Shown piece after piece: positions 1 through 11,000 of a DNA stretch of 64,000 nt. Both the position numbers and the translations under genes were made by a program. This stretch comes from Thalassia testudinum (lineage: Eukaryota > Streptophyta > Magnoliopsida > Alismatales > Hydrocharitaceae). The DNA lies in the NCBI GenBank assembly GCA_037157565.1, contig JAZHRO010000003.1, forward strand, positions 42,917,001-42,981,000, given 5' to 3'. Positions within the stretch are counted from its first letter, which is position 1. Each line of letters begins with the position of its first letter. The notes beneath the pieces were generated by a model. The model did no database searches. It was not told the origin of the DNA and worked only from the letters and a program-made list of their open reading frames with translations.

Positions 1-3000
1 AGGCAGCCATGACTTACGAGGAGACCAACCCGTCCGCGCGAGAGACCGACGGCGGGCGGAAGAGGCCCTTTCAGCCAGACTTCTCACAATGCCGGCGAGA
101 ACGGAGACACGTGGCGTCCGCAGGAGAGCCGTCACGTTGTGCAGGGCCATCAGTGGCCTTTGGGGGCCCTAGACAGGGGCCAGTCGCCAGCACCGGACCC
201 CCGCCTAGCCGACAGCAGGGACTCACTGAGGGCGGGAGTCGGGTTCCCCTCTGCTACCAGTGTGGCCAGCCGGGCCACGTCAGGAGGGACTGCCCATCTA
301 GGGCAGGAGGTCAGCAGATACTTCCCGCGCAGAGCACTGGAGGGCGCGCAGGAGGCCGCGGTTTCCAGGCGCGAGGAGGAGGACCGCAGTCGCGAGGAGG
401 GTACCGGCCAGCACCTACCCGTCCGACGCAGAGTGTGGCTGCTTCGTCCGCACCTAGAGCTGAGGGGCGTATCAACGCCCTAACACACAGGGACGCCAGA
501 GCTTCGGGATCCGTGGTAGCAGGTATGGTTTCAGTTTCTGGCAGACTCGTTTACACGCTTTTCGATTCCGGCGCTACGCACTCGTTTGTCGCAGACAGTT
601 TCGCAGTTAGTTTGGACCAGGATTATACATTGTTAGAGAACCCGTTCGTAATCAGAGGTCCGAGTGGTCAGCTGTTTGTAGCTGAGGAGGTGTACACGGG
701 TTGCGGGGTCAGCATCGGGGGACACAGCCTGCTAGCTGACCTGATTATGATACAGATGGAGGACTTTGGGGTGATCCTGGGGATGGATTGGCTGTCCGCT
801 TACCACGCATTGGTGGACTGCTTTGAGAGGAAGATTGTCTTCTCCATTCCGGAGTTGCCTTCCTTCGAGTTTCACGGGCAGCCAGTGGACGGAGGTTTCA
901 GGTGCATTTCGGCACTTCGGGCGGCGAGACTTTTGAGCCAGGGGTGTGAGGGCTTCTTAGCTTGTATGGTGGCAGAGCACAGCCCCGTGGCAGACTTCCA
1001 GAGCATCCCGGTGGTCAGAGAGTACCCCGACGTGTTTCCAGACGAGTTACCAGGACTACCGCCCGAGCGTGAGATCGAGTTTGAGATCTCACTAGTACCA
1101 GGGACCAACCCCATCTCCACCGCGCCATACAGGATGGCACCGCTTGAGCTGCGAGAGCTCAAGTCTCAGTTGCAGGACCTTTTGGAGAAGGGTTTCGTGA
1201 GGCCCAGTGCGTCTCCCTGGGGAGCCCCGGTACTGTTTGTGAAGAAGAAGGATGGGACCCTACGCCTTTGTGTGGACTACAGACAGCTGAATAGGGTCAC
1301 CATCAAGAACAGATATCCGCTGCCGAGGATTGACGATTTGTTTGACCAGTTGCGGGGTGCCACGGTGTTTTCCAAGATCGACTTGAGGTCTGGATACCAC
1401 CAGTTGAGGATCAGGGAGACCGACGTCTCCAAGACAGCTTTCCGCACCCGGTACGGACACTACGAGTTTTTGGTCATGCCGTTTGGGCTGACCAATGCCC
1501 CCGCTGCTTTCATGGACCTGATGAACCGGGTGTTCAGACCGTACTTGGACCAGTTTGTGGTGGTTTTCATAGATGATGTACTCATCTATTCTAGAGATCG
1601 GATGCAGCACGGACAGCACTTGCGGATGGTTCTGGACACTCTGAGACGACGCAGGCTGTACGCCAAATACAGCAAGTGCGAGTTCTGGTTGAGGGAGGTG
1701 ACCTTTTTGGGTCATGTGATCTCTGGAGACGGCCTGGCGGTGGATCCCGCCAAGGTCGAGGCAGTGCTCAGGTGGGAGAGACCGCGTTCAGTCACTGAGA
1801 TTCGCAGTTTCCTGGGATTGGCAGGTTACTACAGACGGTTCATCAGAGGGTTTTCGCAGATTGCACGTCCTATGACACAGTTGACTCGGAAGGATGTGCC
1901 TTTCACTTGGACAGACGCCTGTGAGGCGTGTTTTCTGGAGCTGAAGGAGAGGTTGACCTCGGCTCCCGTGCTCACCATTCCTGACAGTAGTGGCGGGTTC
2001 GTCGTGTACACGGACGCTTCCTTGCAGGGGTTAGGAGGTGTGCTCATGCAGAGGGGTCACGTGGTCGCTTACGCTTCGCGGCAACTGAAGCCCCATGAGC
2101 ATACCTACCCTACCCACGACCTAGAGTTGGCAGCTGTTGTCTTCGCGCTGAAGACATGGAGGCATTACTTGTATGGTGAGACCTTCGAGATTTTTACAGA
2201 TCACAAGAGCCTCAGATATCTTTTTGACCAGAAGGAGCTCAACATGAGACAGAGACGTTGGTTGGAGCTCCTGAAGGACTACGACTGCAGCATCTCCTAC
2301 CACCCGGGAAAGGCCAATGTGGTGGCTGACGCCTTGAGCCGTAAGGCGCCCGCACGCTTGGCCAGTCTACAGTTACAGAGTTGGAGCCTTTTGGAGGAGG
2401 TGGGTAGTTGGCGACCTCTAGAGTTACGAGGGTACTGTGGGGCAGTGACGGTGACACGGCAGACCAGACCAGAGTTGATAGACCGCATCATCACGGGACA
2501 GATGGCCGATCCGTACTTGCAGTCTTTGCGCGACAGAGTACTGTCAGGGGACCCAGGGGACTTCTCTTTCACAGACCAGGTGTTACGCTTGAGGGGACGG
2601 CTGTGCGTCCCCAGAGACGAGGAGCTGTTGAGAGAGCTCCTGACTGAGGCACACGGTTCCAGATTCACCATACATCCCGGAAACACGAAAATGTACCATG
2701 ACTTAAGACGCGAGTTCTGGTGGAGAGGGATGAAGCGGGATGTGGGTGAGTTCGTGCAGCAGTGCTTAGTGTGCCAGCAGGTGAAAGCCGAGCATCAGAG
2801 GCCTGCAGGGCCGCTTCAGCCGCTTCCAGTGCCAGAGTGGAAGTGGGAGAGCATCACCATGGACTTGGTGGTGGGTTTACCTGTTACCCAGCGAGGACAC
2901 GACGCGGTCTGGGTAATAGTGGATAGGTTGACGAAGACGGCACGATTCTTGCCGATCCGAGTCACTTTGGGACCAGCACAGTTGGCAGAGAGATACATCC

Positions 3001-3857
3001 GTGATGTGGTGCGACTACACGGAGTTCCGCGGGAGATCGTATCCGACCGGGATACCCGCTTTACGTCCCAGTTTTGGGCTGAGTTTCAGCAGGCTTTGGG
3101 GACGAGGTTGAGGTTTAGCACGGCTTACCACCCCCAGACGGACGGACAGTCGGAACGCACGATACAGACACTTGAGGATCTTTTGCGTGCCTGTGTACTA
3201 GACTGGAGGGGCTCTTGGGAGGAACACCTGCCCCTGGCAGAGTTTGCATACAACAACAGTTATCACTCGAGCATCGGCATGGCTCCCTACGAGGCTCTGT
3301 ACGGACGGAAATGCACGGCACCCTTGAGTTGGGTTGAGGTGGGGACCAAGTGGGAGGTTGGCCCCAGGTTGATCCGGTAGAGTCAGGAGGTAGTTGAACA
3401 GATCCACAGACGACTCCGCACTGTCAGGAGCAGACAGAAGAGCTACGCAGATCGCAGACGCAGAGAGGTGCAGTTCGAGGTTGGGGACCACGTCTTTCTT
3501 CGTGTTTCGCCCATGAAGGGCTTACAGCGGTTTGGGGTGAGAGGGAAGCTCGCGCCGAGGTTCGTGGGGCCCTTCGAGGTCCTGGAGCGGGTTGGACCCG
3601 TTGCTTACAGACTTGCCCTTCCCCCGCAGCTTTCTGGTGTACACGACGTGTTCCACGTGTCCAACCTCAGAAAGTACGTAGCCGATCCCAGCCACGTACT
3701 GAGTCACGAGAGCGTCGAGGTGAGCGACGACCTGACCTACCCCGAGCGGCCAGTGCAGATCCTAGACCGAGCCGTCCGCAGGTTGAGACGAAAGCAAGTA
3801 CCCCTGGTAAAGGTTTTGTGGAGGAGCCAGCGGTACGAGGAGGCTACCTGGGAGTGA
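1..3857 (+). pseudogene. Tekay-type gag-pol polyprotein, interrupted by a stop and by an LTR insertion
   Basis: The frame is open to the left edge, so the ATG at 9 is internal and not the real start. Counting from it, a CCHC zinc knuckle ([14 protein letters not shown]) lies near residues 82-95 and the protease motif DSGA near 186-189. Reverse transcriptase follows, with FIDD as catalytic box near residue 520, then RNase H (YTDAS, TDHKS) and integrase with an H..H..C..C finger and D, D, E residues ([18 protein letters not shown]). An in-frame TAG at 3378-3380 cuts the frame after integrase. The same frame then resumes through the GPF-type integrase tail and a chromodomain-like segment to EEATWE. 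The TGA at 3855-3857 belongs to the inserted LTR. The protein would copy and integrate the element; this copy cannot make it whole. Confidence 0.92.
3850..3854. repeat. Left target-site duplication GGGAG of the Athila-like array
   Basis: GGGAG directly precedes the first LTR base and is repeated at 28319-28323 directly after the last LTR base. A 5-bp duplication is usual for Ty3/gypsy integration. It shows that the whole three-LTR structure occupies one integration site. Confidence 0.93.
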
Positions 3858-5680
3858 TGAGAACGTCGGTTTCAGTTATATCGTTGTAGTAAAGCTGGTT
3901 GTTACCAACGTTTCATATAAAATTTTTTACTCGGAAAAATAAAAGAGTTCCCGAGGTCGAACTCAGGGAGCAAGTTGTATTCTAGAGATATACAAGTTCT
4001 ATTACAAAAATAAAGAGAGAGAGAGAGAGATGAAAAATTGGCTTCTTCTTCTTTTCTTCTTTCTTCCTCTTTGTCTTTGGTTCTTCCTGTTCTTCTTCTT
4101 CTTCTTCTTCTTTTTCTTCTGCTTTCTTCAGATTTTTCCCCTCGTGCTCTTCTTCTTCTGTTCTTCCTTGTTTCCTTTCTTTCTTTTTCGTCAGATCGTC
4201 TTCTTTTCTTGCTTCTTGCTTCTCTTCATTCCTTCTTCTTCTTTGTCTTCACCTGCCTTGACCTCTCTTTTTCTTCTTTCGCGATGGCCGTTGCTCTTCC
4301 TTCTTCTTTAGCGGGTCTTCTTCTTCTTTGGCTGCTGACCTTCCGTCGTCTGCCCCGGTGCTGAGACGACTTAACAATGCCTTCGCTACAGTGTAGCAGC
4401 TCCTTCTTCTTCAGCGGGTCTGCTTCTTCTTCTTTGGCCTGCACACTTCAGAGTTTATTCGTCAAGAGGCAAAAACCTATTCTACCCCCCTCCCCCGCGT
4501 ATCTCTCTCTCTGAAATCACTCTTCGGAAGCTCTCCCAGAGCGCTATCGGGTAATCGGGTTCGGGTCAGGCCCGGGTCCAGGCCCACCGGCGTGCGTGGT
4601 GGGCGAGGAGTGCAGGTCAGTCTAATCGGGTCGGGCCAGGTCCGCGGAGCGTGGTCACGGACGAGGCCGAGTCGGGTCGGGTCGGGTGAGAGGGACCTCA
4701 CCCCGTGGTAACTGAGGCAAACAGCATACGGCAGTTTTTCAATTTATGTGGGTGTGTGGCTTCAGAAACTCCCGAGGTGGGACTATCCGCGCACCCGTTT
4801 CTCTCACGCCTGCAGCAGGGATGGCGTTTCCAATTGCAACAGCTGTTGAGGCGTGCAACTCCAATTGAGGGCCGGGGTGTGTGCGCAAGACTCTTCCGCG
4901 CTGGCCGCGGCTCTTCAACCTGGGATATCTAGGCTTGGAGCAACCTCGAGCAAGCTTCGACCTTCCTCGCCAATGGCGGTCAAGGCCTGGAACCTGAAAT
5001 CAATAGAGCGGCCTCTCGGCCAAATCAGACAGGCGGGGGACCTTCGCCGTGGCACGGCGAAGGTGGTCAGGGGGTCTGCAGGGGGCGAGATGGAGCTATC
5101 AGGTCGTCCTAGGTCAAACTGTGAGCGAGGGAGTGGGTGTGTTCGGTGGGTCTGCAGAGGGTGTTTGGTGGGAAGTGGAGGGGCGGAAGAGGATCAGGGT
5201 GAGGAGGCGGAGGTTCTGCGGTGGTCGTCGAGCCGTGTGGGTCGCTGAGGTGATGGGAGCGGCTCGCCGGAGGGTGGTCGGAGGCGGAGAGGATGAGGGT
5301 GAACAGGGTCGGTAGAGGGCTTAATTGACTAAATCGAAAGCGGGGAAAGAAAGAGGAGGAGAAGGGGAGTAGGTCTAACTTAACTGCAGGGACGAAGGGG
5401 GGAGGAACAGGGCGACAGTCGTATCGACTGTCGCCGGAGAAGACGATGCTCAGGGAGAGGGGCGGCGGCGAGCAGAGGGCTGGAGAGGCGCCAGCTGGGT
5501 GCGGCGTGGCGCGGGAAGAACAGGGGAGGAAGTCTCCGCTGCTGGTATTGCGGCGGAGCGACGAGGTGGAGGGGGAGGAAGTCGCCGGAGCTGGTGAGCG
5601 TCTGCCGGAGGAAGAAGAGAAGAAAGCTGGGGGTTTTCTCCGTCAGATCCAGGCTGCCGTCGTCGGTGGAGCGGCGGGGG

Positions 5681-5690
5681 GTATTTATAG
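5681..5690 (-). promoter_or_regulatory. TATA box in Athila-like LTR 1
   Basis: The - strand reads CTATAAATAC in a GC-rich setting, a good plant TATA element directed leftward into R and U5. The same element occurs at 16531-16540 and 27385-27394 in LTRs 2 and 3; the copy in LTR 3 would drive the array transcript. Confidence 0.7.
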
Positions 5691-5760
5691 GGATGAAGCA
5701 GGGAGGAAGGCGGAGGGAGACGACGTGTCTCCCTCGCCGGAGCATGGTCGGAATACGAAC

Positions 5761-5794
5761 CCATACCGTCCGTGCGTTCGCACGGCCGGTATGG
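5761..5794 (-). promoter_or_regulatory. 34-bp inverted repeat upstream of the TATA box
   Basis: Two 16-nt arms pair with one mismatch around a central TT: CCATACCG, T, CCGTGCG on the left and CGCACGG, C, CGGTATGG on the right. It lies about 70 bp upstream of the TATA box. Copies are at 16611-16644 and 27465-27498. The unrelated-looking arms of the solo LTR inverted repeat at 41873-41906 share only the central GCG-TT-CGC, which suggests the pairing is conserved. Confidence 0.75.
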
Positions 5795-6614
5795 GGGGCT
5801 GCAATGACCATGGGGGTGCTCCTGCGACGGCTGACGACGCAGGGCACCCCCGGTACACTTGCCAGGTCCTCCACCTCACCCTGCGCGGCGCCATGCTCCG
5901 CGCAAGGTCGCCGGAGCATGGTGCTGGCAGGGTTTTGCAGGAGGGACCTGTTTGCAAAGAACGAAGGAGAGTTAGGGGCCTAAATGCGAGGGTTCAAAAG
6001 TTGAGGGCCAAAGAGTAAATATATGAGGACCAAAGTGTAAATTCGGTCAAGGAGGTTTCTTCTTAGGCTCAAGTTTTTATACATGACTAATTAGGACCTA
6101 AGGAATCTGATGGTGAATTTTATTTTCATATTAAACCTTGTTTGACCGGTCAATTTGCGCAAAAACCCAAATTAAGTTATTAATTGGGCATGGTTCTCAA
6201 TGTAGGTCAAAATGGGTTCTAAAGGCCAAATTGAAGGTTCTAAACCCTAGAGATTATTTTTCTATGAATTTTAGAGGGTTTATTCTATTTTTACTTTGCC
6301 TCGAACCTTGTGAATTGAAGTGGGTTGTTTTAGGGTTACAGATTATCATTTGATTCCTTGGAAGTGCTGTAGCCCTTGCTAGATCATCTCATCCCACTTT
6401 TATTCTTATTAAGCTGTTTTGACCTGTGTTTGGGCCCAGAATTACCCTGTATGCAGATTATACTGGTAAAATTGCACTTTTACCCCTTATGACTGGTTTT
6501 CTTCTCAAACTCAGAATTCTCTGAGTTAAGCCTTTCCTTGAGATATGTAGGAGCTTTTATCCTTTGTATTGGGTCAAAATGAGCTAGTTATGGCTCATGA
6601 TGAGGTTCTCATCA

Positions 6615-8076
6615 TACCCCCATGCCTAGCTTTTGCTAGTCCCTTAGCAAAAACTTAAGGTTCCAACCCTTGTTCTAGACCATGAAGTTTTTAATGGTTT
6701 GAGATAAGTGCCTTTTTTATTTGAGCATAGATTAGGTTAGAATGCTGACCATAGGCCTAAAAGGTACTCTAGTACCAATCAAGATCCAAATCTGTCTAGC
6801 CTTAGCCTCAGTCTTTCAGCAAAGGTTTTTAAGGCCCGCAAGAACTAACCTAAGGTTTATTGGACTTCGTGGTTAAAGCACCCGTGCTTGAAATGATTTT
6901 AGCCCTGGCCCAGTTCGCAGTGCGTTTTGTAAGAGAGAGATAGAAAGTTTTTTTCTGTTTGGAGAGTTTTCTCTCTCTTTTTCTTTTTAGTTCTAGCCTA
7001 GGATTGGCTTTTCAACACGGTCTGTATCAGATTCCTTGCTCCCATCATCAATCCTCAAAGGTTCCTGGCGATCGATGCTTCGAGATAGCACCGCCCATGG
7101 CAACCCCCGGAACCCTGGCTATTGAGATTTCGAGATAATCCCATCCATGGTATTCCGTGGCCGAATCCAGACCCTGGCAATTGACACTTCGAGATAATGC
7201 CATCCATGGAATCTGAACCAGCAGAGTGCTTACATGCCCCCCGTAGGATATGTAAATATCCTAAGAGACAAGCACCGAGGAGATGATATTTTGTTACGCA
7301 TCTTCAAGGGGATTTTCCGCCTCTCCGCGCTGGGAACTCGTCCAAATCAACTTGTGTTGATCGGCCATTCCTATTCTAGGTGTTCTTTTCAGATTTTTGC
7401 GACGCTTCTGCGTGATTCTGATTTTTACGCTTACTGAACCAGGCTGTGTGTGAGATTAGGGTGCTTAGGTTACTGAGTCCCGTAAACCAAAAATTAGTTA
7501 ACGAGGCCGAATACTCCCTAAGCCTTAGACCTAATACTTCAGCTTTTCATTTTCCTCAACCTCTTGAGGAGTGTCCAGATCTTAATGGATACTAAGAGTC
7601 TATTCAAGAATGCCTAAGGTTTGCATTCTTACTAATCTCATTGTGCACTTTTCAGTTATTTTCTTGAATGAGGTCTAGAACTTAGGTTAATTCCTTAGTT
7701 TCTTACTAATGACTATCACTCTTTTCTTATAATTTTGTGCTCCTTTTTCATTTTGTTTCTTCTCTCCTTCACAAAATTTTCCTTCTCCTCTTTTCCTCTT
7801 ATTCTTTTTCGATTTTTTTTTTTTTTTTTTTTTTTTTTATGGTATTTTTGGCATATGTGAATTTTTTGTTTGAAACCTTTTCTTACGAGTTTTTGCACTT
7901 TCATACCCCCCCATGCCTAAGATTTGCAATGTCCTCATTGTAACCTAGGGGGTCTTAGTTCAGGGTGAACTTCGAGTGCTGAAAGGTGTCAGAACAAGTT
8001 TCAGGTTTTCAAAGAGAATGACGGGCTGCCTCCCGTTAAGCGCTGAGTTTTACGCCATCGGCTGGGCGCAATAAGC
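6615..8076 (-). other. Athila-like 3' noncoding region with polypurine tract, left copy
   Basis: It lies between the integrase stop and LTR 1. The first bases next to the LTR read GCATGGGGGTA on the - strand, a short polypurine tract for plus-strand priming. About 7070-7215 holds a degenerate tandem repeat of about 60 bp built around TTCGAGATA and CCATGG. A pure T run of 26 lies at 7813-7838. There is no frame long enough for an envelope-like protein, so this element appears to lack one. Confidence 0.75.
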
Positions 8077-11000
8077 TCAAGGGGAAAGGAGGATATAAGA
8101 TGCCTCAGCCAAATCAGTAGAAGTTACATCAATGAACGGCTTGAGTCTTTGACCATTCACGATGAAAGATTCAGAATCGTGGCTGAGTGGACTGATTTCG
8201 ATTGCTCCATTTCCAAAAACCTGTCGGACCAAATATGGTCCGACCCACTTAGATCTCAGTTTTCCTGGGAAGAGTTTGAGTCGGGCATCAAAGAGTAGGA
8301 CCTTTTGACCAGGATGGAAGATCTTTCTTGAGATGTGTTTGTCGTGGAAGGCTTTAACCCGCTCCTTGTAGATTTGCGAGTTCTCGTACGCGTCTATGCG
8401 CAATTCATCGATCTCGCTGATTTGGAGTTTTCTGTGGGTCCCAGCCTTGGAAAGATCTAGATTACAGTTCCGTACTGCCCAATAGGCTTTATGCTCCAGT
8501 TCGACGGGAAGGTGGCATGCCTTTCCGTACACCAATCTAAAGGGAGACATGCCCAATTGGGTCTTGTGGGCGGTCCTATAGGCCCACAATGCTTCCGGAA
8601 GTCGGGACGACCAGTCCTTCCTGTCAGGTCGAACAGTGACCTGTAGGATTTTCTTGATCTCCCGATTCGACAGCTCAGCTAGACCATTAGTTTGGGGGTG
8701 GTAAGGAGTAGAGATTCGGTGAGACACCCCGTATTTGGTCATCAGTGACCTAAACTGAGCATTTGTGAAATGGGTCCCCCCATCAGAGATTATTGCACGA
8801 GGAATCCCGAACCTTGAGAAAATGTGTTGATGAATGAATTTGAGAACGATTTTGTGATCACAGGTTCGGGTCGGTATGGCTTCGATCCATTTGGACACGT
8901 AGTCCACAGCCAACAGAATGTATTCGAAACCATCCGAAACAGGAAAGGGGCCCATAAAATCAATCCCCCAAACATCAAAGATTTCGCATACTAGAATCGG
9001 TTGCATAGGCATCATGTCGCGATGGCTCATGTTGCCCAAAGTCTGGCAACGACTGCATGCCTTGCAATGACTGTATGCGTCTTTGAACAGTGTGGGCCAG
9101 TAGAAGCCGCACTGGAGGACTTTTGATGCGGTTTTATGCCCGGCAAAATGGCCACCGCATGCCTGGTCATGGCAGAAAGAGAGGATATTGTTGACTTCCC
9201 CTTCCGGGATACATCTCCGGATGATCTGATCGGCACCTATGCGGAAGAGGTACGGGTCTTCCCAAATGTAATACTTGGCATCGGAGCGTAATTTGTCTTT
9301 CTTGGCCTTCGGCCAATCGGACGGGGTCTGATGAGATGCCAAGTAATTTACAATATTAGCAAACCATGGAAGGCTAGTACCAATAGTCAGCAAGTGCTCA
9401 TCGGGAAAATGCTCAGTGATGGGTCCGGAAGGGTTTATCATTTCAGAAGGAAGACGGGACAAGTGATCAGCTACCACGTTTTGTTTTCCCGCTTTATCGC
9501 GAATCTCGAGGTCAAATTCTTGCAACAGCAAGATCCATCGGATCAATCGAGGTTTCGCGTCCTTCTTTGCAAGGAGATGCCTCACAGCCGTGTGATCCGA
9601 GTATATGATGACATGGGAACCCAGAAGGTACGATCTGAACTTCTCTAGGGCAAATACTACAGCTAGCAGCTCTTTCTCAGTAACTGTATAGTTACGCTGG
9701 GCCTCATCGAGTGTTTTGCTGGCGTAGTAAATGACCACAGGTTTCTTGTCATTTTTCTGCCCCAAAACCGCTCCTACAGCGAAGTCGGATGCATCACACA
9801 TGATCTCAAAGGGTTGAGACCAATCAGGGGACTGTAGGATCGGGGCTTGGGTGACTCGGTCACGCAGGATTTCAAATGCTTGAGTGCATTCCTTGGAGAT
9901 TTCGAAGGGAACATCCTTGGAGAGAAGAGTGGTCAGGGGGCGTGCGATTTTTGAAAAATCAGGGATAAATCGTCGATAAAAACCGACATGCCCTAAAAAG
10001 GATCGGATGTCCCTGATCGAGCTAGGCATAGGAAGGCGAGAAATCAGATTAACCTTAGCTCGATCCACTTGGATACCTTTCTCCGAAATTGAGTGTCCCA
10101 GGACAATTCCCTCAGGCACCATGAAATGGCTCTTTTCCCAGGAAAGAACCAAATTCACGTCGATGCACCGCCTGAGTATCTGGACCAAGTGTTGGAGGCA
10201 ATCGTCGAATGATGCTCCGAAAACTGAAAAGTCATCCATGAAGACTTCCAGATAATCACCTACCATATCTGAGAATATGGCAAGCATGCATCGCTGAAAA
10301 GTAGCGGGTGCATTGCAAAGACCGAAAGGCATCCTTCGGAAAGCGTATGTTCCGAAGGGGCAGGTGAATGTGGTCTTTTCTTGGTCCTCAGGATGGATTG
10401 CCACCTGGTTATAACCGGAGTACCCGTCAAGAAAGCAGAAGAACCTATTTCCCGCTAGTTTTTCGAGAATTTGATCAATGAAGGGTAGTGGGAAATGATC
10501 CTTCTTCGTGGAGGAATTGAGTCGACGGTAATCTATACAGACTCTCCACGAGTTGGCTAATCGGGTAGGAATGATTTCTCCGGTCTCAGTCGTTATAGTG
10601 GTGAGTCCTGCCTTCTTAGGCACGACCTGAATTGGGCTCACCCAACGACTATCGGAGATCGGGTAGATGATCCCGGCATCTAACCACTTGATGATCTCCT
10701 TTTTCACGACCTCCTGCAGATTGGGGTTTAAGCGTCTCTGCATTTCACGAGAAGGTCGTGTGCCCTCTTCGGAATAGATATGATGAGTACAATAAGAGGG
10801 ACTTATTCCAGTCAAATCATCGAGGGTCCATCCGATGGCTCTGCGATGTTGCTGGAGGACAACAATCAGACGGGATTCCTGTTCAGGACTAAGGTTGGAA
10901 TTGATGATCACAGGAAGGGTCTGATTAGAACCCAAAAAGATGTATTTCAAATGAGCAGGAAGGGGTTTCAGTTCGAGGATGGGGTTTTCAGCAGCAGCGG

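Larger units (their letters stand above)
3855..6614 (-). repeat. Athila-like LTR 1 (outer 3' LTR of the array), 2760 bp
   Basis: It starts TGATGAGAAC and ends GTTCTCATCA. In transcription direction (right to left) it holds an AT-rich U3 end (about 6040-6614) shared with the LTRs ending at 50499 and 57196, a GC-rich middle with inverted repeat and TATA box, a long purine-rich stretch (about 4030-4440 as CTT on +), and the conserved U5 end. It carries T at 4394, where the other two LTRs have C. Open frames inside it look like composition effects, not genes. Confidence 0.95.

Noticed and set aside
4013..4030. GA microsatellites (also near 42143 and 48280)
   Set aside because: Real but ordinary short simple repeats in U5; no separate meaning seen.
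4030..4364. Leucine/phenylalanine-rich frames inside the array LTRs (also 14881-15215 and 25734-26068)
   Set aside because: They are read from a CTT-rich low-complexity tract on the strand opposite to element transcription and start at arbitrary codons.
5380..6018. Overlapping open frames on both strands in the GC-rich LTR middle
   Set aside because: Several frames are open at once on both strands, which is typical of GC-rich sequence. A one-base deletion in LTR 2 shifts them without consequence, and no domain is recognisable.
6615..8076. Possible envelope-like gene downstream of integrase
   Set aside because: Some Athila elements carry one, but no long - strand frame exists here or in the second copy.
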